Source of the DNA: Ostreibacterium oceani
Lineage (GTDB): Bacteria; Pseudomonadota; Gammaproteobacteria; Cardiobacteriales; Ostreibacteriaceae
DNA length: 64,000 nucleotides
NCBI RefSeq assembly: GCF_009362845.1
Contig: NZ_WHNW01000004.1
Location: forward strand, 211,113 to 275,112
Direction: 5' to 3'
Positions 9,374 through 18,295 of this stretch are shown in pieces. The notes below the pieces were generated by a model, which was not told the origin of the DNA, ran no database searches, and saw nothing but the letters and a program-made list of their open reading frames with translations. The translations under genes and the position numbers were made by a program. Position 1 is the first letter of the stretch; each line of letters opens with the position of its first letter.

Positions 9374-10440
9374 AGAAAGCGGATAAAAAACGGATACCCC
9401 TTTCTCGCAAGAGCGAAACAGATCTCATCCGTTCATCGGCGGCTGAATATTTGACCTTTGTGGCGGCAACCGGCGACGGTGGCGTTGAGGCGGTATACGC
9501 GGATGAAAACATCTGGCTGTCCCAAAAGATGATGGGCGTGCTCTACGACGTCAATGTGCGCACGGTGAATGAACACCTGAAAAAGATTGTTGCTGACAGC
9601 GAGTTGCAGGAAGATTCAGTTATCCGGAAATTCCGGATAACTGCCGCCGATGGCAAAAATTACAACACCTTGCACTATAATCTATCGGCCATTATTGCGG
9701 TCGGTTATAAGGTCAACTCGGAACGTGCCGTCCAATTCCGAAAGTGGGCCACCACCATCATAAAGGAGTATACCATCAAAGCCTATGTGATGGATGACGA
9801 GCGCATCAAAAGCGGCGGTTCGATTCTAACGGAACAATACTTTGAAGAGCAGCTGGAACGTATTCGGGAAATACGTCTTTCTGAGCGCAAATTCTACCAG
9901 AAGATTACCGACATTTACGCGACGTCCATTGACTATGATGTGACTGCTCAGGCGACCAAACGCTTTTTTGCAACCGTACAAAACAAGCTGCATTGGGCTA
10001 TTCATGGACAGACCGCTGCCGAAGTGATCGTTGATCGGGCGGACCATCAAAAACAAAACATGGGCCTGACGACCTGGAAGGACGCTCCAAAAGGTAAAAT
10101 CCAGAAGTTTGACGTCAGTGTAGCCAAAAATTACCTGACCGAAAACGAAATGGCACAATTGAGCCGATTGGTGAACGCTTATCTGGATGTGGCTGAAGAC
10201 ATGGCCTTGCGCAAGATGCCTATGACAATGCAGGATTGGGAAACACGGCTGAATAAATTCATAGAAGCTACCGACCGCAAAATCCTGCAAGATGTTGGAA
10301 GGGTAACGGCGGAAATTGCCAAGGCCCATGCTGAAAGCGAGTTTGAAAAATACCGTACCATTCAGGATCGGCTTTTTGAGAGCGACTTCGATCGTCTATT
10401 GAAACAGATAGAAGCCACCCCAAAAGAGGGAGACACGTAA
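9370..10440 (+). CDS. RhuM family protein
   Basis: The 356-aa product matches the RhuM (virulence RhuM) family: an N-terminal domain with NIWLSQKMMGVLYDVNVRTVNEHL, then FRITAADGKNYNTLHYNLSAIIAVGYKVNS and FRKWATTIIKEY, then a conserved helical half with NKLHWAIHGQTAAEVI and NYLTENEMAQLSRLVNAYLD. RhuM proteins are named from a Salmonella pathogenicity island and are often found with restriction loci; their activity is not known. ATGA overlaps with the upstream mod and TAATG with the downstream res show tight coupling. A 27-base near-perfect palindrome lies in the coding sequence. Confidence 0.85.
   Translation: MKKADKKRIPLSRKSETDLIRSSAAEYLTFVAATGDGGVEAVYADENIWLSQKMMGVLYDVNVRTVNEHLKKIVADSELQEDSVIRKFRITAADGKNYNTLHYNLSAIIAVGYKVNSERAVQFRKWATTIIKEYTIKAYVMDDERIKSGGSILTEQYFEEQLERIREIRLSERKFYQKITDIYATSIDYDVTAQATKRFFATVQNKLHWAIHGQTAAEVIVDRADHQKQNMGLTTWKDAPKGKIQKFDVSVAKNYLTENEMAQLSRLVNAYLDVAEDMALRKMPMTMQDWETRLNKFIEATDRKILQDVGRVTAEIAKAHAESEFEKYRTIQDRLFESDFDRLLKQIEATPKEGDT
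9617..9643. repeat. Perfect 13-bp-arm palindrome inside rhuM
   Basis: The arms cagttatccggaa and ttccggataactg are exact reverse complements around a single A at 9630. The stretch codes for SVIRKFRITA, a conserved RhuM segment, so part of the symmetry may come from protein constraint. It could be a binding site or an mRNA hairpin; there is no T-run, so it is not a terminator. Confidence 0.5.
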
Positions 10441-13400
10441 TGGCAAAACAAAAATCCAAAGGACCTAAACAGCATAAATTCAGGGACAAGCTTCTCCTGA
10501 ATCAATGGCTGATGAGCTTGTTCGGTATTGATCCGCTTGCCGAAGACGCATCGATACGTCCCTTTCACAAACTGGCTGAGCCTATTCGTCATCCCAAGCT
10601 GGAAGGTTTCGACAAGGATAATCTACACAACTTCTACCATGCACTGGTTAACAGCAATCTGTTTTGGGATGATGGTGTACAACTGAGCAAATCACAGTTG
10701 CTGGCCTATGAAGAGAATATTGTCAGACACACTCAAGCGATCAATGCCAAGCGTCATCGTCCCGTGGTCTGGAAGTATTATCAGTGGCTTTCGCTTTTGT
10801 TTGTTGAAATCTATCTCGACCGTTATTTCAGTGACCGGGAGTCTTTGCTCGCTGCGCTAAACGAGTATGTTGACCGTTTTAACAGCCGCTACTTGGAATA
10901 TGCCGATATGGCCTATTTCAATGAAGACGAGCTGAACAAGCTCTCTTTGCAGAATGCCACTGGCTCAGGCAAAACGCTGCTGATGCATGTCAATTACCTG
11001 CAGTATAAGCACTACTCAAAAAAATACGGCAAAGAGAAGAATCTCTCCAGAGCAGTTCTTATCTCACCCAATGAGCGTCTAAGTAATCAACATTTAACCG
11101 AATTTCATGAAAGTAATATTAATTCGGCGTTACTTGAAAAAAAACAAATTTCAACGGCTGACATTGATGTAGTTGAGATTACAAAATTAGGTCATAAAGA
11201 AGGACCGGGAACAATTGCAACTCGCAGTCTTGGCGATCAGAATTTGCTGCTTGTTGACGAAGGGCATCGCGGCCTTTCAGGGAAAAACGCCAAGACGGAT
11301 GAAAACGCATGGTTTAAAAACCGTGCCATGCTATGTGAAAAAGGCTTTACCTTCGAATACTCGGCAACCTTTGATCAGGCCGTTTCCGGTACGGGACACG
11401 AAGACGACTATGCAAAAACGGTTGTTTTTGACTACTCCTACCGTTGGTTTTATGAGGATGGCTTTGGCAAAGACTATCAAATTCTCAACTTACCAAAATC
11501 ATTTGAGGATTTAAAAGCCGTCTATTTAACCGCCTGTCTGCTTAAGTTCTATCAGCAGCTTGATATCTATGAGGACAAGCGCGAGGAATTGCATCCTTTT
11601 AATATTGAGAAGCCTTTATGGGTTTTTGTTGGGAGCACCGTAACCGGTGGCAAGCTCGGGAAGGACGAACAGATTGTCGCCACCGATGTGGCCCAGATTA
11701 TCGCATTCATAGCCGATTTTCTCTCGAACAAAGATAAGGCTTGCAAGCGTATGGAGGAAATTCTGACCGGAAACGGACAGGACACCGGTCTATTGGATAG
11801 TAATGGCGTTGATATTTTTGAAGGCTCATTTACATGGCTGGCCAAAACAATGAACGCAGGGCTTTCTTATGACGATCTTTACAAAAATATCCTTCAATTG
11901 CTGTTCAACACAAACACCGGCGGGCATCTTGCCCTTGATCGCGTAAAAGGAGAATCTGGGGAAATTGCGCTGCGGGTCGGCACGTCAGAGACACCTTTTG
12001 GGCTGATTAATGTTGGTGATGCTAAAGCGCTTGCGGAGCATATTGAAAGTGTAGCGAAACAAGATGGTTTGTCACTGTCTGTTGAGGATAGCGACTTCTC
12101 GGAAGCGGCCTTTGATTCTGTTAAGGATTCCGCCTCCCCAGTCAACCTGCTTATCGGCTCAAAGAAGTTTGTCGAAGGCTGGGACTGCTGGCGAGTGAGT
12201 ACCCTTGGTTTAATGCATGTTGGTAAAAGCGAAGGGGCACAAATTATTCAGCTTTTTGGACGTGGCGTGCGACTGAAAGGATACCAATGGAGTCTCAAGC
12301 GAAGTGGGCATAGCTATGCTGCGTCCATTCCTTCATATATCGAGGAACTGGAGACGCTGAACGTATTCGGTGTGGAAGCTGATTTTATGGAGAAATTCCG
12401 CCAATTCCTTGCCGATGAAGGATTGCCCGGCAATGAGCGCAGACGTGTGTTTACCATACCGCTGAATGTCACCTATGACTTCGGCAAAAAGTTACAGATT
12501 ATCAGGCCAAAACGAAAAGCGGATGACGGAAAAGAATATGACTTTAAAAAGGATGCTCCCGTCCCCAGCTTGGGTCAGCTAACAGAGTATCTTCAGCTAC
12601 ACCCGGTTGTGTCTGACTGGTATCCGCGTATTCAATCCATCCACTCAAAGAAGACTGCCGAGGCGATCAAAAAAGATGATGTGAAATTGGCTGACAGGCA
12701 TATCTCGCTACTGAATATGGATGCGTTGTATTTCGAACTCGAGCAGTTCAAGCGTGAGAGAAGTTGGTACAACCTGAATATTGATAAAACAGGTATCCAA
12801 AAGCTCCTTGCTGATACAACATGGTACACCCTCTATCTGCCGACCAGCCGATTGGAACCAACTAGTTTTGATGATGTTTTATTATTGCAACAGGTGGCAA
12901 CCGAACTCCTCAAGAGGTTCTGCGATCATTATTACAACTATTGTAAACGGTCATTTATTGAACCACGCCTTGAGCTAAGAGAGCTTACGCCGGAAGATGA
13001 CAATATCCCTCAGGAAGATTTTTATCAACTCATCGTCGATGGCAGTGAAGAACAGGTAATTTCTGGAATTATTAAAGTGCAAAAAGAACTGGAGGAAAAC
13101 AAGCAATCACTGCTTAAAGCAGGCGAGCTCCAAGCCTGTAAATTCGGGATGCATCTTTTTGCGCCGCTCTTCCATGTAAGAAAAGGTGGAAAAATTACTA
13201 TTTTGCCAGTAGCGCTGAACCAAAGTGAATTTCAATTTGTGACGGATCTAAAAGAATGGTCCGAAACCAATACTGACCAACTTCAAAAGGACGGTGTTGA
13301 ACTCTTTTTGCTTAGAAACTTAAGTCGTGGAAAAGGTGTGGGTTTTTTTGAGGCGGGTAATTTCCATCCCGACTTTATTCTGTGGATGATTGTTGATGGC

Positions 13401-13679
13401 AAACAATATGTCACCTTCATTGAGCCGCACGGGCTGCTTCACGAAGGCCCTGCGAGTGAGAAGGTGCAATTCCACAAGCGCATCAAAGATATCGAAATGC
13501 GCTTTGCCAACCCGGATGTCATTCTCAACAGTTTTATTCTGTCGTGGACAAAATACCCACATCTTCGTTGGGGAATCTCGCAGGAAGAGCTGGAAGCCAA
13601 TCATGTGCTCTTCATGACGGATGACCGGAATGGATATATTGACAAATTGTTTGATAGGTTAAAAGTGATTGCAAAATAG
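10440..13679 (+). CDS. Type III restriction enzyme Res-like helicase-nuclease
   Basis: A 1079-aa SF2 ATPase: Walker A NATGSGKT (about residues 172-179), Walker B variant LLLVDEGHRG, motif III EYSATF, and motif VI QLFGRGVRLKG. The C-terminal part holds a nuclease-like segment, HPDFILWMIVDGKQYVTFIEPHGLLH. Related proteins, as I recall them, read D-P-K-G where this one has E-P-H-G, so the catalytic lysine of a PD-(D/E)xK site may be missing or displaced. It overlaps the rhuM stop by one base (TAATG). With Mod it would translocate on and cleave unmodified DNA. It is the last gene of the restriction block; the ars genes that follow have a different, G-rich style. Confidence 0.85.
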   Translation: MAKQKSKGPKQHKFRDKLLLNQWLMSLFGIDPLAEDASIRPFHKLAEPIRHPKLEGFDKDNLHNFYHALVNSNLFWDDGVQLSKSQLLAYEENIVRHTQAINAKRHRPVVWKYYQWLSLLFVEIYLDRYFSDRESLLAALNEYVDRFNSRYLEYADMAYFNEDELNKLSLQNATGSGKTLLMHVNYLQYKHYSKKYGKEKNLSRAVLISPNERLSNQHLTEFHESNINSALLEKKQISTADIDVVEITKLGHKEGPGTIATRSLGDQNLLLVDEGHRGLSGKNAKTDENAWFKNRAMLCEKGFTFEYSATFDQAVSGTGHEDDYAKTVVFDYSYRWFYEDGFGKDYQILNLPKSFEDLKAVYLTACLLKFYQQLDIYEDKREELHPFNIEKPLWVFVGSTVTGGKLGKDEQIVATDVAQIIAFIADFLSNKDKACKRMEEILTGNGQDTGLLDSNGVDIFEGSFTWLAKTMNAGLSYDDLYKNILQLLFNTNTGGHLALDRVKGESGEIALRVGTSETPFGLINVGDAKALAEHIESVAKQDGLSLSVEDSDFSEAAFDSVKDSASPVNLLIGSKKFVEGWDCWRVSTLGLMHVGKSEGAQIIQLFGRGVRLKGYQWSLKRSGHSYAASIPSYIEELETLNVFGVEADFMEKFRQFLADEGLPGNERRRVFTIPLNVTYDFGKKLQIIRPKRKADDGKEYDFKKDAPVPSLGQLTEYLQLHPVVSDWYPRIQSIHSKKTAEAIKKDDVKLADRHISLLNMDALYFELEQFKRERSWYNLNIDKTGIQKLLADTTWYTLYLPTSRLEPTSFDDVLLLQQVATELLKRFCDHYYNYCKRSFIEPRLELRELTPEDDNIPQEDFYQLIVDGSEEQVISGIIKVQKELEENKQSLLKAGELQACKFGMHLFAPLFHVRKGGKITILPVALNQSEFQFVTDLKEWSETNTDQLQKDGVELFLLRNLSRGKGVGFFEAGNFHPDFILWMIVDGKQYVTFIEPHGLLHEGPASEKVQFHKRIKDIEMRFANPDVILNSFILSWTKYPHLRWGISQEELEANHVLFMTDDRNGYIDKLFDRLKVIAK

Positions 13680-13717
13680 TAAACTAGTATTGTCTATGCC
13701 TAGCTTGCATTTAACCC

Positions 13718-13759
13718 CATATATGCGATAATCCACATATATGAAAAAACGAATATATA
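13718..13759 (+). promoter_or_regulatory. Probable ArsR operator and promoter
   Basis: The octamer catatatg occurs at 13718-13725 and 13736-13743, with a further atatata at 13753-13759. Symmetric AT-rich sites of this kind are typical ArsR-family operators. An extended -10 (TGCGATAAT, hexamer 13727-13732) lies between the first two copies, so repressor binding would block it. The -35 region is weak. An 8-codon leader frame (MKKRIYKL) begins at 13741 and its TGA overlaps the arsR ATG. Confidence 0.5.
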
Positions 13760-13763
13760 AATT

Positions 13764-14099
13764 ATGACCCCGGTTAGTTTTTATAAATGTTTGGCGGATG
13801 AGACGCGGTTGCAGTCGGTGTTGTTGATTGCGGTGTGTGGGGAGCTTTGTGTTTGTGATTTGATGGTGGGGCTTTCGATGGAGCAGCCTAAGGTGTCGCG
13901 GCATTTGGCGCAGTTGCGTAGCTGTGGTGTGCTTTTGGATGAGCGTCGGGGGAAGTGGGTGTATTATCGTTTGCATCCGGATTTGCCGAGTTGGGCGCGG
14001 GAGGTGGTGTTGCTGACGGCGGCGCAAAATGGTGATTATTTTTCGGCGGCGCTTAAGCGCGTTAAATCGTCTCAGGCGCAAACGCGTAATTGTGGTTAA
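13764..14099 (+). CDS. arsR: ArsR/SmtB family arsenic-responsive repressor
   Basis: A 111-aa winged-helix repressor with the thiol metalloid site ELCVCDLM at the start of the DNA-binding region and the recognition segment QPKVSRHLAQLRSCGVL. Binding of As(III) to the cysteines releases DNA in this family. It heads an arsR-arsC-arsH run, so it is expected to repress itself and the two following genes through the catatatg sites upstream. No Shine-Dalgarno sequence is visible; translation may be coupled to the 8-codon leader that ends at its ATG, or be nearly leaderless. Confidence 0.88.
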   Translation: MTPVSFYKCLADETRLQSVLLIAVCGELCVCDLMVGLSMEQPKVSRHLAQLRSCGVLLDERRGKWVYYRLHPDLPSWAREVVLLTAAQNGDYFSAALKRVKSSQAQTRNCG

Positions 14100-14114
14100 T
14101 GATAAGGGTCAGTG

Positions 14115-14588
14115 ATGAAAATTCTCTATATTTGTACGCATAATCGCTGTCGCAGTATTTTATCTGAGGCGATTACCAATGACTTAGCCGGTGATGTGAT
14201 TACGGCGAAAAGCGCGGGCAGTGCGCCGGCTGGGGAGGTGCATCCGCTGACGCTGAAATATTTGGCGCAATCGGGTTATAAAACCGCGCATCTTCGCAGT
14301 CAATCGTGGGATGATTTTGCGGATTTTGCCCCGGATGTGGTGGTGACGTTATGCGACTCGGCGGCGGGGGAATCGTGTCCGGTTTATTTTGGCAAAAGTA
14401 TTAAATTACATTGGGGGCTGAATGACCCATCGAAAAACACGGATTCTGATGCGGCAACCGAGCAGGCGTTTTTGCAGTGTATTTCGGTTATTGAAAAACG
14501 CGTGGCGGCGCTAAAGGCGATTGTCGAACTTGGGGCTCAGGGTGAGGATTTCGTGTCGCAATTACGGCAAATTGGGGAGATTGTCTAA
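14115..14588 (+). CDS. arsC: Arsenate reductase, low-molecular-weight phosphatase type
   Basis: The N-terminus carries the C-x5-R phosphatase loop (ICTHNRCRS), and residues near 75-90 read [15 protein letters not shown], the place where this ArsC class keeps its resolving cysteines. It should reduce arsenate to arsenite using thiols. ATG 14115 is preferred over a GTG one codon upstream. It follows arsR by 15 bases, and its stop overlaps the ATG of arsH by one base. The product, arsenite, would need an export pump, and none is encoded next to it. Confidence 0.88.
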   Translation: MKILYICTHNRCRSILSEAITNDLAGDVITAKSAGSAPAGEVHPLTLKYLAQSGYKTAHLRSQSWDDFADFAPDVVVTLCDSAAGESCPVYFGKSIKLHWGLNDPSKNTDSDAATEQAFLQCISVIEKRVAALKAIVELGAQGEDFVSQLRQIGEIV

Positions 14589-15310
14589 TGTCGCAAAGTG
14601 AGTTAAAAAACATTGAATTTGAACATTTCAAGGTTCCAGAGCAGGCGCATTTTATGCACACGCCATCGACGGCCTCGACACATGAACCGCGTATACTATT
14701 GTTGTATGGGTCGCTTAGAGCGCGCTCATTTAGCCGCTTGGTGGTTGAGGAGTGTGCGCGGTTATTAACGGCGATGGGGGCGCAGGCGCGTATTTTTAAT
14801 CCGCATGGATTGCCGCAAACGGATAGTGATGATGGCTCGCATCCCAAGGTGCAGGAGTTGCGCGAGTTAATGACCTGGTCAGAGGGGCAGGTATGGTGTT
14901 CGCCGGAGCGTCATGGTTCGATGACGAGTATATTTAAGAGTCAGATAGACTGGGTGCCGCTGAGTATTGGTGCGGTGCGCCCGACGCAAGGTAAGACGCT
15001 AGCAGTGATGCAAGTGTGCGGCGGTTCGCAGTCGTTTAATACGGTAAATCAATTGCGTATATTGGGACGCTGGATGCGTATGGTGACGATTCCGAATCAA
15101 TCGTCTGTGGCGAAGGCGTTTTTGGAGTTTGATGATGATAATCGCATGAAGCCCTCTGCGTACTATAATCGTATTGTGGATGTGATGGAGGAGCTGATGA
15201 AGTTTACGTTATTGCTGCGAGACCATAAAGAATATATGGTTGATCGTTATTCGGAGCGTGTCGAAAGCGCTGAGCAGTTAAGTGCACGGGTCAATCAACG
15301 TAACATATAG
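14588..15310 (+). CDS. arsH: ArsH NADPH-dependent FMN reductase
   Basis: A 240-aa flavodoxin-fold protein with the FMN loop [12 protein letters not shown] and the ArsH signatures [30 protein letters not shown] and [15 protein letters not shown]. ArsH enzymes oxidise trivalent organoarsenicals and reduce quinones or metals with NADPH. The ATG overlaps the arsC stop. It is the last gene of the short ars operon. Confidence 0.9.
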   Translation: MSQSELKNIEFEHFKVPEQAHFMHTPSTASTHEPRILLLYGSLRARSFSRLVVEECARLLTAMGAQARIFNPHGLPQTDSDDGSHPKVQELRELMTWSEGQVWCSPERHGSMTSIFKSQIDWVPLSIGAVRPTQGKTLAVMQVCGGSQSFNTVNQLRILGRWMRMVTIPNQSSVAKAFLEFDDDNRMKPSAYYNRIVDVMEELMKFTLLLRDHKEYMVDRYSERVESAEQLSARVNQRNI

Positions 15311-15330
15311 CGTGACGCAATTGGTAGTAC

Positions 15331-15417
15331 GCCACTGATAGGGCATACGCTGATAGGCCATACTTTTTATCAGGCTCACCAGACACCAAATTCACCAGAC
15401 ACCAGACACCAGACTTA
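15331..15417. repeat. Degenerate short tandem repeats after arsH
   Basis: Two small arrays lie in the gap between the convergent arsH and topA genes: ctgataggg-catacg repeated as ctgatagg-ccatac (15335-15362), and accagacacc units (15378-15417). No gene or clear terminator is seen in 15311-15529. Confidence 0.5.
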
Positions 15418-15529
15418 ACCGCACTGAGATATACACGCCACGGTACAATCGCTGAGGTATGATTGCCGCTATGCCTTTCGGTGCGTAGGGGTGCGTAGGG
15501 TTTGGTTTTGACTACTACAACTACCGCCG

Positions 15530-18145
15530 CTATTTGCTACTGGTGCTTTTCGTCGTCGTTTTTGTGGTTTTCGTGGTGGTTGCTTTCTTAGTGGTTGCTT
15601 TCTTAGCAGCAGGCTTTTTAGCGGCAGGCTTTTTAGCGGCAGGTTTCTTGGCTGTTGCTTTTTTGGCGGTTTTTTTCGTGGGTTTCTTCTGCTCGATTAG
15701 CTTGGTTGCGGCTTCTAGCGTGAGTTTTTCGACGTCAAAATCCTTGCCCAGCTCAACTTTGGTTTTGCCTTTGATGATGTTAAATCGGCCCCAGCGCGCT
15801 TTTTCGACGCGAATACCTGCCTCTGGCCAGTGGTGGATGAGTTTTTCCTTTTCCTTACGTTTTTTGTCTTCGATAAGGGTGACAATATCCTCGTGGCTTA
15901 GATTGTCGTAGTCATATTTTTTGGGGATATTAATAAACAGATTGTTCCATTTAAGGTATGGGCCAAATCGACCAACGGCTTTTTGTACGGGTTTGCTTTC
16001 GTATTCTGCAATTGGGGCGTCGGCTTTTTGTTTGGCAATAATTAGCTCAACCGCTTCGTCGTAGCTGACGGTAAACGGATTTTTGCTTTTGCCCAGTGAA
16101 ATATACTGACCATCGTATTTGACGTAGGGGCCGTAACGGCCTTCGTTGACTTCGACGGCATGGCCTTCGTAATCGCCGAGATTGAGGGGCAGTTCAAATA
16201 ATTTTAATGCCTGTTCTAGCGTGATTTCATCAAACGCCAAATCGCCAATAAGGCTAGCAAATTGCGGCTTTTCTTCGTCTTCTTTGGTGCCTAATTGGAC
16301 AAAAGGCCCATAGCGACCAAACCGCACCGAAACGGGTTTACCCGTTTTTTTGTCAATGCCGAGTTCTCGTGCTTGCATGACTTCTTCGCGCGGCACGGCC
16401 ATTTTTTCCTCAACATTTTTTGAAAAAGTCTGCCAAAATTCGTCTAGCAGGGTCAGCCAGTCCTTTTTGCCATCGGCAACGACATCTAGCTCGTCTTCGA
16501 GTTTTGCGGTAAAGTCATAGTCAACGTAACGGCTAAAATGTTTGGTTAAAAACAAATTAACGATTTTTCCTGTGGCAGTCGGCGATAGTCGGCGTTTGTC
16601 ACTAATGACATATTCGCGATTGAGTAGCGTTTGAATAATCGATGCGTAGGTAGAGGGGCGACCGATGTCGTATTCTTCTAATGCCTTAACTAGGGTTGCT
16701 TCGCTGTAGCGGGGCGGCGGCTCGGTGAAATGCTGTGATGGAATAATATCGGTTAGTTGCAGTGTCTCACCAACGCTAAGCGGCGGAAGAATCGTGCCGC
16801 TGTCGCCAGTCGTCTCGGCGTTATCAGTGTTGTCGGCGTCGGCGTTATTTGGGGTGTTCTCGGTTTTTGTGATGCCAATTTGATAAACGGCCAAAAAACC
16901 AGGGTGCTTGATAGTCGAGCCGCTGGCTTTGAATGTAGCGGTCGTGCCGCACGCAAACGTGACCCCTACGGTATCCAGTATAGCGGGTGTCATTTGCGAC
17001 GCAATGGCGCGTTTCCAGATCAAATCATAGAGCCGCCACAAGTCGTTGTCGAGCAGGCTGCGAAGCCGCTGTGGGGATTGACTCGCCGAGGTTGGGCGAA
17101 TGGCTTCGTGCGCCTCTTGGGCGTTTTTAGACTTGGTTTTAAAGCGTCGCGGTTTGTCGGGGAGATAATCATCGCCAAAAGTGGTTTGAATATGCTGTCT
17201 AAACTGAGAAATGGCATCGTTCGATAAGCTGACAGAGTCCGTACGCATATAGGTGATTTTGCCTTCCTCGTAGAGTTTTTGCGCGAGCCGCATCGTGCGT
17301 GTTGCGCCAAAGCCTAATTTATTAGCGGCTTCTTGTTGCAGTGTCGAGGTAATAAAAGGCGGCGATGGGTTGCGTTTGCGTTCCTTTTTCTCGATGTCGG
17401 CAACGGTGAGCTTGCCGTCAGCGGCTGCTTTGATCTGCGCAACCGTTTGGCTTGCTTGTTCTGCGCTATTGATGTCAAATTGTTTTAGCTTAACATCCTG
17501 AAATGTCGTTAGTTTGGCTTCAAAAGTGTGTTGCGATTTCTGCAGTCCAGCCTTGATTTGCCAAAATTCTTGGCTAACAAAGGCGTCTATTTCTGCTTCG
17601 CGCTGGCAAATCAGCCGCAAAGCAGGCGATTGTACACGTCCTGCGGACAATCCTGATTGGACCTTGCGCCACAGCAGTGGTGATAAATTAAAGCCAACTA
17701 AAAAATCCAGTGCGCTGCGTGCTTGTTGGGCATTGACTAAATCCATAGAGATGCTGCGCGCATTTTTGATGGCTTGTTTGATAGCCGATTCAGTAATTTC
17801 ATTGAAAACTACGCGGCTAGTTGCTTTGTCTTTCAGCTTGCCCTGCTGCTTGAGGACTTCGTATAGATGCCAAGATATGGCTTCGCCTTCTCTATCAGGG
17901 TCAGTCGCGAGATAAAGCGTATCCGCATCGCGTAGCGCACTGATAATCGCGTTAATGTGGCGCTTTGCGTCAGGCGAGACTTCGTAATCCATTGCAAAAT
18001 GGTTATTGGGGTCAACCGCGTCAGTTTTTTTTCGTAGTTGGCGAACATGGCCATACGAGGCTAATACCGTGAAATCCTTGCCTAGGTATTTGTTGATGGT
18101 TTTGGCTTTAGCAGGTGATTCCACCACGAGTACGTTTTTTGTCAT
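15530..18145 (-). CDS. topA: DNA topoisomerase I
   Basis: An 871-aa type IA topoisomerase that relaxes negative supercoils. The Toprim start is VLVVESPAKAKTINKYLG, with DPDREGEAISWH as the acidic motif, SAGRVQSPALRLICQRE, and the active-site tyrosine in ITYMRTDS (about residue 299). The C-terminus has four Topo-C repeats of the RFGPYLKW type rather than the Cys4 zinc fingers of E. coli TopA, and ends in a lysine-alanine-rich tail (KKPAAKK repeats). It is the last gene of a minus-strand group LysM-dprA-smg-topA; smg-topA linkage is typical of gammaproteobacteria. Confidence 0.96.
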   Translation of the reverse strand: MTKNVLVVESPAKAKTINKYLGKDFTVLASYGHVRQLRKKTDAVDPNNHFAMDYEVSPDAKRHINAIISALRDADTLYLATDPDREGEAISWHLYEVLKQQGKLKDKATSRVVFNEITESAIKQAIKNARSISMDLVNAQQARSALDFLVGFNLSPLLWRKVQSGLSAGRVQSPALRLICQREAEIDAFVSQEFWQIKAGLQKSQHTFEAKLTTFQDVKLKQFDINSAEQASQTVAQIKAAADGKLTVADIEKKERKRNPSPPFITSTLQQEAANKLGFGATRTMRLAQKLYEEGKITYMRTDSVSLSNDAISQFRQHIQTTFGDDYLPDKPRRFKTKSKNAQEAHEAIRPTSASQSPQRLRSLLDNDLWRLYDLIWKRAIASQMTPAILDTVGVTFACGTTATFKASGSTIKHPGFLAVYQIGITKTENTPNNADADNTDNAETTGDSGTILPPLSVGETLQLTDIIPSQHFTEPPPRYSEATLVKALEEYDIGRPSTYASIIQTLLNREYVISDKRRLSPTATGKIVNLFLTKHFSRYVDYDFTAKLEDELDVVADGKKDWLTLLDEFWQTFSKNVEEKMAVPREEVMQARELGIDKKTGKPVSVRFGRYGPFVQLGTKEDEEKPQFASLIGDLAFDEITLEQALKLFELPLNLGDYEGHAVEVNEGRYGPYVKYDGQYISLGKSKNPFTVSYDEAVELIIAKQKADAPIAEYESKPVQKAVGRFGPYLKWNNLFINIPKKYDYDNLSHEDIVTLIEDKKRKEKEKLIHHWPEAGIRVEKARWGRFNIIKGKTKVELGKDFDVEKLTLEAATKLIEQKKPTKKTAKKATAKKPAAKKPAAKKPAAKKATTKKATTTKTTKTTTKSTSSK

Positions 18146-18236
18146 AATTTAGATATTTTTTCGCTATGTGCTATGGGTTTGTGGCGTTGTTAGTAATGGG
18201 TTTAATGGTGTTTTTGTTTGTATATTTGTTCTGTTG

Positions 18237-18280
18237 TTCGTTTTGCTATTCGTTTTGCTATTCGTTTTGCTATTCGTTTT
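18237..18280. repeat. 12-bp tandem repeat upstream of topA
   Basis: Three perfect copies of ttcgttttgcta (18237-18272) and a partial fourth fill the gap between smg and topA, in the region transcribed as the topA leader. The unit has no obvious dyad symmetry and looks like slippage, although copy number could affect topA translation. Confidence 0.8.
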
Positions 18281-18295
18281 TTGAGGCGTGTTGCA

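Noticed and set aside
1662-13679. DISARM or BREX system
   Set aside because: The SNF2-type helicase fits DrmD loosely, but there is no DrmA, DrmB or DrmC, and no PglZ or BrxC. The methyltransferase and nuclease are type III Mod and Res.
16757-17227. 156-aa plus-strand frame inside topA
   Set aside because: Antisense to conserved topA sequence, with no domain seen and no ribosome site.
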